Below, piece after piece: positions 16,140 to 22,859 of a stretch of 42,284 nt of DNA. The number at the start of each line of letters is the position of its first letter. Position 1 is the first letter of the stretch. The DNA is from a virus, in IMG/VR virus record IMGVR_UViG_3300038423_000056, positions 1 through 42,284 of that record; one strand, given 5' to 3'. Both the position numbers and the translations under genes were made by a program. The notes beneath the pieces were generated by a model. That model was not told the DNA's origin, ran no database searches, and saw only the letters and a program-made list of their open reading frames with translations.

Positions 16140-17889
16140 TCATTTCCTCGCCTGTTCCGCCGCCCATTAGTGCCGCAAGTGGGCTGCCTTCCTGTGTGGC
16201 CTTCCCTGCTGCCGCCGCTGCCTTTGCAATCTTTGGCAGGTTCTCAATCTGTCTCTGTTTCTCCTGGGCCTGTAATCTCATTTGACGTATCTTATTAACC
16301 ATGTCGTCATTACGGATCAGCTTTGCGGGGAATCCTGTTGAATCGAGTATTTCTTTTATCGAACTATCCCAATCAATAAGGTCAAGCGCTTCCGGCTTGC
16401 GGTCTGCTACCTGGCTGATTAATGTCAAGCCTGCCTGTATTGAACGGGATTTTGTAAGCCTTGTCTGCGCCTGTGCAAGCGGGCCAAGATACTGCACTCC
16501 GATAACTCCGCCGATGTCCATGAGGATTTGTGGAGGCTGTGGCATGCGTCCCGCGTTCATTTCAATTTCAAATACCCTGTCGTGTATAGGATCAAAGGCT
16601 TCTGATTGAAGCATGCCGACGCGAGTTCCTAAGACAGCCGCTTTCTCGCCCATCATCTCAATAACCTGAGTTGCGGTAAGCTCTGTCTTATTCATGGCCG
16701 CTTGATAGAGCATCAAAAAGAAATCGACGTGAAAATGCTCCCTGATGATTTTCTCCGTCCTACCCTGAGCCTCTACGGAAAACGGAAGGCTTGCTATGGT
16801 CATCAACTGACGGGGCATGACCTCGCCTAAATTCGGGTTCGTGGTCTTGTCCATGAACGTCCAGCCGCGAGGCCCCACATTCACGTTCCCGCGCATATCT
16901 GCAAAGGCTACCATCGGAGGCTCGGCCATCTTGTGGCTTGCTATAAGGTTTGTCCTGCCCTGCTGGTTTGACAGCATTATGTCTATGTAAGCGTCCCATG
17001 CCGGAGACCTCCCGTACCATTCGTCATTGTTTTTTCTCCATCTCCACGTTATGGTAGGCAGCCAGTTATAACCCGTTTCTTCAATGAGTTTTAACGGAGA
17101 CAGATAAACCCACATGGATGCTATGGGTTTGTTCTTCCCATTTATCTTGCCGTGGTCATAATCGCTGCGGGGATAGATTGCATGCAGGATTTCTTTTTCC
17201 GCGTGCATATTGTCGTCGTATGCTTTAGAAAATCCGGGGTCAACCTTCTTCATCGTCTCCATGCCGAACTTGTCCTTGAGTTGCCGGAGCGTAAGTTTAT
17301 AAAGGCGGTAATTGGTATCGACCCTGCCCCATTGGTTTTCTGCAATAAAGTTTTCTCTGAAATGGGGAACGGTAAAGGTAATGCGGCCAGACGCTACTTC
17401 TTCTTCTGCAAGTAAATTGGCTGTCCCGCACGTTGCGCCGTCGCCTATGAATTCGGGAATGACATCGTAAAAATTAGATCTGTTGAAAGCGGCGTATGAA
17501 ACATCCATGCAGTCCTGTAGGAATACTCGCACCTGCGGCATTTCATCCATGCGCTTGCCCGACCAGTGACGCATGCCCGAAGTGCGCGGAAAGTTAAACT
17601 TGCCCGGAAGTTCATAGCCAAACCAATCAATATTTCTTCCGCAGAGATAACCCACCATGCCGTCAACAAGAAGGTTTTTTGCCAGCATTGAAGAACCGTC
17701 ATAGACCTCAATGCCCGTCTTCTGCCCCTTCTTAGATTCCTTATCGACTATCTTCCGGCGTGAATGATTTACATACGTAATAATATTGTCAATCATCGGC
17801 TCGAACGGCAGCCGAACAGAGGCTAAATATTTTTGATATTTCTGACAGTCTTGCGCTTTTTGGTCGTCGGTTCTTTCTTTTTCGGCCAT
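16132..17889 (-). CDS. Portal protein (head-to-tail connector)
   Basis: A 585-aa protein of the podovirus head-to-tail connecting family. It forms the dodecameric ring through which DNA enters and leaves the head. Typical parts are an N-terminal helical region, the GSSMLAKNLLVDGMVGYLC segment, the LPTITWRWRKNNDEWYGRSPAWDA segment around residues 282-305, and the TATQVIEMMGEKAAVLG helix at about 405-420. The C-terminus is Ala/Gly-rich. Its length is normal for the family, and it sits three genes after the large terminase. Confidence 0.85.
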   Translation of the reverse strand: MAEKERTDDQKAQDCQKYQKYLASVRLPFEPMIDNIITYVNHSRRKIVDKESKKGQKTGIEVYDGSSMLAKNLLVDGMVGYLCGRNIDWFGYELPGKFNFPRTSGMRHWSGKRMDEMPQVRVFLQDCMDVSYAAFNRSNFYDVIPEFIGDGATCGTANLLAEEEVASGRITFTVPHFRENFIAENQWGRVDTNYRLYKLTLRQLKDKFGMETMKKVDPGFSKAYDDNMHAEKEILHAIYPRSDYDHGKINGKNKPIASMWVYLSPLKLIEETGYNWLPTITWRWRKNNDEWYGRSPAWDAYIDIMLSNQQGRTNLIASHKMAEPPMVAFADMRGNVNVGPRGWTFMDKTTNPNLGEVMPRQLMTIASLPFSVEAQGRTEKIIREHFHVDFFLMLYQAAMNKTELTATQVIEMMGEKAAVLGTRVGMLQSEAFDPIHDRVFEIEMNAGRMPQPPQILMDIGGVIGVQYLGPLAQAQTRLTKSRSIQAGLTLISQVADRKPEALDLIDWDSSIKEILDSTGFPAKLIRNDDMVNKIRQMRLQAQEKQRQIENLPKIAKAAAAAGKATQEGSPLAALMGGGTGEEMNA

Positions 17890-17892
17890 ATC

Positions 17893-18150
17893 TTATGTCC
17901 CTAATGTAGCCCGTTGCGTCTGCGGGGTTCCGCCCACGCCCAACGGACTTGTGAGTATCGTCGATGCCGCTCCCTGCCTTTTCCTCGATTCCATGGCCTG
18001 AGCGTAGGCCGCCGCTTCCGTATCCGCCGATGAAGGCTGCGCCGGAAGGGTGGGCATTTTGGGGGCGCTCATAAGAGTATAAGTAGTGCCAGTTACGGTA
18101 GCTGCCGCTGCGGTTACTGCTGCATATTCACCTATTCCCCAATCTGCCAT
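17893..18150 (-). CDS. Small Ala-rich protein between terminase and portal
   Basis: An 85-aa protein with an Ala/Thr-rich hydrophobic N-terminal half, a Pro-rich middle and a C-terminal SPLGVGG motif. Small proteins with a terminal SPLG- or LG-rich motif are often found beside the portal in short-tailed phages. The function is unknown. The ATG at 18150 overlaps the terminase stop (TGATG), which suggests coupled translation. Confidence 0.6.
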   Translation of the reverse strand: MADWGIGEYAAVTAAAATVTGTTYTLMSAPKMPTLPAQPSSADTEAAAYAQAMESRKRQGAASTILTSPLGVGGTPQTQRATLGT

Positions 18151-19793
18151 CAATTCACCGCCAATCCATGACTGAGGGGTTCGTAGTTTGCTCTACCCAT
18201 TTCCCTGTCCCTTATCATCTTCATGATCCTTTTCTCCGGGGAATCGGGTTCCGCAAGTCCAATCTGTTTTGCTGCCAGCCATAAATAATTTAAAGTATGC
18301 CGATAATGGTCAACCGCCTTCAGATAAACATAGCGTCGTGAACCGTCGGGCGTTTCCACCAACTTCTTTACTGCCGCGCTCACCTGTTTGGCGAATACGG
18401 TCATTTCCTCGCTTTTCCGGGGCAGAATCAAAAGACCGGGTTCTGATACGAGATTATGTGTCGCGTCACATACCCATGTCCTATTGACCTTGACTAATCG
18501 CTTGTCTTCGTGCCACTGGATGCCCGTTAAATTATCATCGTAATCACACACCCAACATGGATAGGATTGAGACTCGGCAAACTCCCGCGCCTTCCTCAGT
18601 TCCGGCTCGGCATCAATCACGCATGACTTCACGTTAAATCTCTTGCCAATATCATGCACGTCATTGAACGAGGACACCCTCGCCATATAACAAACCTGTA
18701 ACTGCTTTTCTTTCGGTTTGAAACCGACCAAAACATTAAGCATAGACCCGACATCAACACCCATCCCACAAGGCCCCTGGTGGTTAATAAGCATGGCCTC
18801 TTTATTACAGCACGAATAGACATCGTTCATGGTCAGTTTGTTCTCTGCCGCAACATAGGCCATCCCCATCTTTGAGTTGTAAAATTCCTGCAAATCCCCG
18901 TTTGGAGGATTGCGGAACATGTCTAAAATTGTCTTCGGGGAAACGTACTTGCTGTTGAGTTGTGATATCCAGTAGCCTTCAACCTCGCGCCCCGGATACT
19001 GTGCGATCCATCGCCCGCTTTTTGAAAATATTTCCTTGCCGCATTTAATGCACGCCCGGTAAACCGTGCCGTCTGCTAATGTTTTTAAACAGTCGGGAAA
19101 CTCAATTTCAAGGCAAGTATCCGCCCCGCACGCTTCACATTTCAGCATCCATACACGCTGATCTGAATTCTCATATGATTCATCAACGCCCCAGCCCGGA
19201 GTGGTGGGAGTGGATATTTCAACCTGCTCCTGAACCTCTGAATGCGAAAACCGTTCAAGTGCCATCGCAATAGCGCCATCCTCCATTAGATCCCTCTCGT
19301 CAAAGACAACCTTGTCCACAGACCGTGTACGTAATTTGGAAGAATCCTTCTTCTCGCCCTGTATCTTCTGCGTCAACCTCGCACCATGCAGATACAGAAA
19401 TGCCCGTCCTATTCGCTTAATGTTCGTCGCATCCGTTGAAGTGACATACCTCCCTATGGAATCCGGGTTGTACTCGATCAGCGGCGTAAACCGCGCCTTT
19501 GAAAACTCGCCTACATCATCATCCGTAGGAAATAAATACAGGCAACCCTTCGGCAAAAACCCGTGAATCATTCCATGTAACGTCCGCAAAATCTCAGACT
19601 CGGAAAACGTCATCTGTGCGGCCTTCTTATACACACGCTTCCTCGCCCGGCTCTGCATCAGACCAACCTGATATTCGTGTCCCTCAACCCTGAATTCACC
19701 AGCGGAAAGCCTTAACTTGTTCCAATACGCCCAGCACCACGGGTCAATCTGTGCGAGTTCCCTCATGCCAGTTCTGGAAGGATCAAAAGCCAT
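18150..19793 (-). CDS. terL: Terminase large subunit, GpA family
   Basis: The 547-aa packaging motor combines an ATPase and a nuclease. The ATPase has a divergent Walker A (KKAAQMTFSESE, 57-67, like the GpA family, which lacks a standard GKT) and a Walker B VVFDERD (162-168). A zinc ribbon follows, CEAC at 219-222 and CIKCG at 248-252. RNase H-like nuclease residues are D347 in GVDVG, D394 in VIDAE and D495 in AVDHYRH. Length is a little under lambda gpA. The gene lies two genes after the small subunit. Confidence 0.88.
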   Translation of the reverse strand: MAFDPSRTGMRELAQIDPWCWAYWNKLRLSAGEFRVEGHEYQVGLMQSRARKRVYKKAAQMTFSESEILRTLHGMIHGFLPKGCLYLFPTDDDVGEFSKARFTPLIEYNPDSIGRYVTSTDATNIKRIGRAFLYLHGARLTQKIQGEKKDSSKLRTRSVDKVVFDERDLMEDGAIAMALERFSHSEVQEQVEISTPTTPGWGVDESYENSDQRVWMLKCEACGADTCLEIEFPDCLKTLADGTVYRACIKCGKEIFSKSGRWIAQYPGREVEGYWISQLNSKYVSPKTILDMFRNPPNGDLQEFYNSKMGMAYVAAENKLTMNDVYSCCNKEAMLINHQGPCGMGVDVGSMLNVLVGFKPKEKQLQVCYMARVSSFNDVHDIGKRFNVKSCVIDAEPELRKAREFAESQSYPCWVCDYDDNLTGIQWHEDKRLVKVNRTWVCDATHNLVSEPGLLILPRKSEEMTVFAKQVSAAVKKLVETPDGSRRYVYLKAVDHYRHTLNYLWLAAKQIGLAEPDSPEKRIMKMIRDREMGRANYEPLSHGLAVN

Positions 19794-19896
19794 AAGCCCC
19801 TATGTAAAACCAGCAAAGCAAAAGCACAATGAACAGCCACACGTAGAAACACAACTCTATGCCGGGGTCTTGTGAGTAATCACGGTCTGGATTCAT
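19783..19896 (-). CDS. 37-aa single-span membrane peptide
   Basis: This small ORF starts at ATG 19896, with AGGA about 9 bases upstream, and overlaps the start of the large terminase by 11 bp. The product is an acidic N-terminus followed by a strongly hydrophobic aromatic segment (CFYVWLFIVLLLCWFYIG), a clear transmembrane helix. The role is unknown; tiny membrane proteins in late operons sometimes act in lysis control. Confidence 0.5.
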   Translation of the reverse strand: MNPDRDYSQDPGIELCFYVWLFIVLLLCWFYIGAYGF

Positions 19897-20189
19897 AATG
19901 CGTTCCTAAAAACTAAAGGCCATAGGGGTTATACATGAAAACGGAGTCCGTGAAATTCCGAGCCACCCTCTCAAAAAGGGGGGTGGGGGGTCGTCCAAAA
20001 AGCATGCTTTGGAACCGATTTTCAGGGAAGCTCCATCGTCGCCCATTCTCCACTTTGATCCTCGTTTCAATCCTTCAACTCCACCAGCTTTTTAGAGTTT
20101 ACATAATACTTCTTATACACAGTTTGGCTTGCCCATAAGCTATTGATATTATTGTGGATGATAAATAAGGTGTATCGTCTGGATACTTA
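19897..20189. other. Intergenic region upstream of the large terminase, with inverted repeats
   Basis: This 293-bp gap between the two terminase genes is the longest non-coding stretch in the late unit. It holds CCACCC/GGGTGG (19963-19968 with 19981-19986), an 11-bp palindrome ACGGAGTCCGT near 19941, and an imperfect long hairpin (about 20153-20199) that spans the small-terminase stop. A cos or pac site, or a late promoter, would fit here. No convincing sigma70 promoter was found. Confidence 0.35.
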
Positions 20190-20768
20190 TTATCCACTAT
20201 TACCTACCATTTCGGCATCTATTGTCTCGCCCTGTTGGTCTTTCCCTCCACTTTGGGGTGGCTGGGGTAACTGACCAGAGGCTATTCTAGCGCCGATTTC
20301 GCGGGCCATCTCTGCCATCATCTCTAGTTCTTTGGGATCGCGTCGTAGGGTAAGCTGAAGGTTGTTATCTACCGTAAGTGTGTTTCTCATGTCTGTGACG
20401 TTAATCGCCACAAACTGAGCAAACTTACTATCATAGACACCCATGATTCCGCCCTGAATCAACAACTGTTTCTGCCAGGCCTTCACTCGCGTAACGGCAT
20501 CGGCAAAATCTGGATGTCGCTGTGTCCAATCCCATACGGTTCCGGGATGTATTCCGTGTTTACAGGCCCAACCCTCAAGTGTGGGTAGTTTTGTGGGTAG
20601 AAGTTTTGTCTCTGTTCGTTCCCAGTTCTTGCCGCCTACCGTGACTTCACTTTCCCTGTAACATTCTTCTGTAGCGCCGAAGAATTCAAGGATATCATCA
20701 CAGAGTTCAGGTTTGTAGTCTGTGGGTCTTCCGCGTTTAAGACCGGGCTTCTTCTCTTGCGCCGTCAT
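20190..20768 (-). CDS. terS: Terminase small subunit
   Basis: A 192-aa DNA-packaging protein. The N-terminus is basic (KRGRPTDYKPELCDDIL), followed by a helix-turn-helix-like region, TLEGWACKHGIHPGTVWDWTQRHPDFADAV (about 78-107), the usual DNA-recognition part of this family. A helical oligomerisation core follows, and the C-terminus is Gln/Pro/Gly-rich. It lies before the large subunit with the 293-bp gap and one tiny gene between them. It should select phage DNA and regulate the motor. Confidence 0.8.
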   Translation of the reverse strand: MTAQEKKPGLKRGRPTDYKPELCDDILEFFGATEECYRESEVTVGGKNWERTETKLLPTKLPTLEGWACKHGIHPGTVWDWTQRHPDFADAVTRVKAWQKQLLIQGGIMGVYDSKFAQFVAINVTDMRNTLTVDNNLQLTLRRDPKELEMMAEMAREIGARIASGQLPQPPQSGGKDQQGETIDAEMVGNSG

Positions 20769-20920
20769 TGTTTCGCGTACTCCATCAGGCAGAAGGTTAA
20801 GCTGAGAATCAGCATGATTATAAAGAGTGAGATACCTATCTTGAAGAGCATGTTTTGTGCTCCGTTGTTTGTTAGCCGCGTTGCTTGCGGCTTGCCAGGG
20901 ATCAGTAGGTTTTGAACCAT
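20765..20920 (-). CDS. 51-aa single-span membrane protein
   Basis: The start is taken at ATG 20920, with AGGA upstream. The product has a polar N-terminus and a C-terminal transmembrane segment (LFKIGISLFIIMLILSLTFCLM). It overlaps the small-terminase start by 4 bp, so it is coupled to it. The topology would be cytoplasmic N-terminus with a very short tail. No function is recognised. Confidence 0.5.
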   Translation of the reverse strand: MVQNLLIPGKPQATRLTNNGAQNMLFKIGISLFIIMLILSLTFCLMEYAKQ

Positions 20921-21032
20921 GTTTGATCGTCCTGGTGGTTGTTTTGTTGTCCTTCCGGTTCTATGCTCGTGGGATTGCATTCGCAACCCACTACGGAAAG
21001 AACTTAAGGTACTTTTTACTTACAGGAAGATT

Positions 21033-21452
21033 TTAAACCGATTTTTTGATGTTTTCGATGATTATTTTAGAATAGTGTTTTATGATGCGGTGGATGTACT
21101 GCCTTGATTTGTGATAGTTATTTGCTATTTCCCGTGGTGTCATGCGGTCTATAAAATAATTTATTAATATAGCTTCGCAAGTTGACACCCCTTGGGGCAT
21201 TTCCTTGGCGTGTTTGCCATTAAGGTGGGCAATCGTTGTTACCTTTTTCCATGATTCAAGGCCATCGTCGTGGTTAAGAAACCTCTCTACTTTGGGGCAG
21301 GGGTCTTTGCAGGTCTGATAATCCTTGCATATCGGACATGGGTCGAGTGCATATCTTTTTCTTACTTTGGCGCGGTCTGATGATTTGTGAATAGTAGGCA
21401 TCTTGCGGATTCTACCACCCTTAGCGATATAATCGTTAATTGCCCCATCCAT
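21033..21452 (-). CDS. Cys-rich helix-turn-helix regulator (sigma region 4-like)
   Basis: The 139-aa protein has a Cys cluster C-x2-C-x5-C-x3-C at residues 39-52, which could bind zinc or an Fe-S cluster. The C-terminal half ends in a helix-turn-helix of the sigma-70 region 4 type (MTPREIANNYHKSRQYIHRII, about 103-124). It is the last gene before the packaging genes, the usual place of a late-gene activator. That role is inferred. The gene overlaps the upstream coiled-coil gene by 17 bp. Confidence 0.6.
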   Translation of the reverse strand: MDGAINDYIAKGGRIRKMPTIHKSSDRAKVRKRYALDPCPICKDYQTCKDPCPKVERFLNHDDGLESWKKVTTIAHLNGKHAKEMPQGVSTCEAILINYFIDRMTPREIANNYHKSRQYIHRIIKHYSKIIIENIKKSV

Positions 21453-21849
21453 AGGTATTCTTAGGTGATAATGCTGCTATGATTTTGTCTTGAAGCTCAC
21501 CAATCTCTGCTTCCGCGTTGCCCCACCGTACCGTAAGCCTATTGATGGTGTCTTTTGCATCGGTACCAGGAAGCTGAGAGTTATAGGCTTCCAATAGAGA
21601 TTTATAATCAGCCCGCAGGCCGTTGCACTTCTCGATATATGAAACTATTAGCGATTTGCTGGTTTCAATTTTATTACGTAGCCCCTCTGTCTCTTTCCAT
21701 AATGCTTTTTCATGGTAATAGGCTGGTCGCATACCGTTTACATAAGGATCTTGGGCAAAAAGTTCATCACCTTCATAGTAAAATAATTCTTCTATCGTGT
21801 GCGTAATTGTCTTCACTTTGTCCTCTTCCCCTCCTTTTCTTTTCGCCAT
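21436..21849 (-). CDS. Helical protein of unknown function, 137 aa
   Basis: The protein has a basic N-terminus (MAKRKGGEED) and a long helical, probably coiled-coil region (about 60-125, rich in Glu/Lys/Leu). No catalytic motif is seen. It lies in a compact chain of small genes between SSB and the late regulator and overlaps both neighbours. It could be a replication or regulatory accessory protein. Confidence 0.6.
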   Translation of the reverse strand: MAKRKGGEEDKVKTITHTIEELFYYEGDELFAQDPYVNGMRPAYYHEKALWKETEGLRNKIETSKSLIVSYIEKCNGLRADYKSLLEAYNSQLPGTDAKDTINRLTVRWGNAEAEIGELQDKIIAALSPKNTYGWGN

Positions 21850-21965
21850 TCTTCAAACTCTTCCGCACGTTCACAACCATTCTCTTGAAAAAATTCTAAT
21901 ACATCATCAATAAATTCTGCGGTTTCAGCGTTGGCAAACCTTCTGTCTACGTCTGCACTATTCAT
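21813..21965 (-). CDS. 50-aa acidic helical protein
   Basis: This gene is too short for usual cut-offs but is well supported. It starts at ATG 21965 with GGGAG upstream, overlaps the end of the preceding zinc protein, and its 3' end overlaps the next gene by 37 bp. The product is acidic and helical (FIDDVLEFFQENG, EEFEEWRKEKEG). The function is unknown. Confidence 0.6.
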   Translation of the reverse strand: MNSADVDRRFANAETAEFIDDVLEFFQENGCERAEEFEEWRKEKEGKRTK

Positions 21966-22176
21966 TTTGTCTCCCTTGATGCCTATTTTTCCAAAATTCT
22001 TTAAGCGATATTGTTAATGGGATAAATATGTCCATTCCGCGCTCTCCAGTCTTTTTAAATCTTTCACAATAACAGCGGGTACGAAAACATAATCCCCTGC
22101 CCCCTTCGTGAGCTATTCTTACATGGCCACAGTTATAACAAAGTTCATTTGGGTAATTTGTCCGGGGCTGTTCCAT
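21958..22176 (-). CDS. Small zinc-ribbon-like protein, 72 aa
   Basis: Cysteines are arranged as CYNCG (13-17), then C30 and CYC (35-37), suggesting one zinc site. A His within HVRIAHEGG may contribute. The C-terminal half is hydrophobic then basic. Phage proteins of this kind are common in replication regions but have no assigned function. The start overlaps the 3' end of the frameshifted gene upstream. Confidence 0.55.
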   Translation of the reverse strand: MEQPRTNYPNELCYNCGHVRIAHEGGRGLCFRTRCYCERFKKTGERGMDIFIPLTISLKEFWKNRHQGRQNE

Positions 22177-22275
22177 TTTTCAACTCCTTGATGATTTTTT
22201 CGCTGGCATCTGTTATTTTCTGCATATCTTCTACCGAAGTGCCGTGTACTGGTCTACTACGATGTATTCGCTCAT
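22145..22275 (-). pseudogene. Frameshifted paralogue of the 55-aa protein at 33651-33818
   Basis: A strong ribosome-binding site (GAGGAG) after the SSB stop leads to ATG 22275, but this frame ends after 14 codons at 22231. A second frame without its own upstream start continues as SVEDMQKITDASEKIIKELK and stops at 22145. This matches SVEDMQKIMDANEKLVKEVK in the intact gene at 33651-33818. A one-base frame change near 22238-22245 (within CAGTACACGGCACTTCGG) would join both parts into a protein of about 43 aa. It is either a decayed gene, a sequence error or a recoding site; no classical slippery heptamer is seen. Confidence 0.55.
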
Positions 22276-22284
22276 TTGATCTCC

Positions 22285-22650
22285 TCAAAACGGAACGTCA
22301 TCGTCAACAACCTCTGATGCACTTGGTTTTTCTTCCGGCGGTTCTCCCCCGATCTTCCAAACCTGTATCTCTGTTGAGGTTCGCTTGTTGCCGTCTTTAT
22401 CGTCCCATTGACGATATGTAATCTTGCCCTCTACTTCAAGTTTATTACCTTTTGCATATTTCGCCAACTCCGCGGCAACATCTCCAAAAGCTACAAGCCG
22501 ATGCCAGGAAGCCGGACGCTTAACCCATTCCTCATTTTTCTTATAATCATTTGAAGTTGCAAGGTTTACATTTACAACCATCTTGCCATCAGGTAAATAC
22601 TTAACATCTGGATCCGCGCCTAACCGTCCAATTAACTTAACCTGGTTCAT
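22285..22650 (-). CDS. ssb: Single-stranded DNA-binding protein
   Basis: A 121-aa SSB with the OB-fold pattern (N-terminal NQVKLIGRLGADPDVKYL, central WHRLVAFGDVAAELAKYAKG, then VEGKITYRQWDDKDG). The acidic C-terminal tail ends in DDDVPF, the tip that recruits replication partners. The gene follows the primase-helicase and a small overlapping gene, so it is part of the replication cassette. Confidence 0.93.
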   Translation of the reverse strand: MNQVKLIGRLGADPDVKYLPDGKMVVNVNLATSNDYKKNEEWVKRPASWHRLVAFGDVAAELAKYAKGNKLEVEGKITYRQWDDKDGNKRTSTEIQVWKIGGEPPEEKPSASEVVDDDVPF

Positions 22651-22859
22651 TCACCTTCCCTCCATTCAGTTTCTATCTCTATTGTATAATTATCTTTGGA
22701 TCCGTCAAAGTAATTCATAACCAATGACGGAATTACGTCTTGTTTGCGGGCAATCTCTTTACACATAAGCAACCATGCCTGTCTTTTAGTATAAGCATAG
22801 CGGTAAAGAACATAAGATTCAAGGTTAAAAACAAACTTACCTCTCCAATGTTGTTTCAT
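22647..22859 (-). CDS. Small protein overlapping the primase-helicase end, 70 aa
   Basis: The start is chosen at ATG 22859, because an upstream extension would only read the primase gene in another frame. The protein is aromatic and basic at the N-terminus (KQHWRGKFVFNLESYVLYRY) with a helix and an acidic end. It overlaps the primase-helicase 3' end by 23 bp and the SSB start by 4 bp. The function is unknown; the position suggests a replication accessory factor. Confidence 0.55.
   Translation of the reverse strand: MKQHWRGKFVFNLESYVLYRYAYTKRQAWLLMCKEIARKQDVIPSLVMNYFDGSKDNYTIEIETEWREGE

Noticed and set aside
20064-20079. GTTTCAATCCTTCAAC, which resembles part of a CRISPR repeat
   Set aside because: Only one copy is present and there is no spacer pattern or cas gene.
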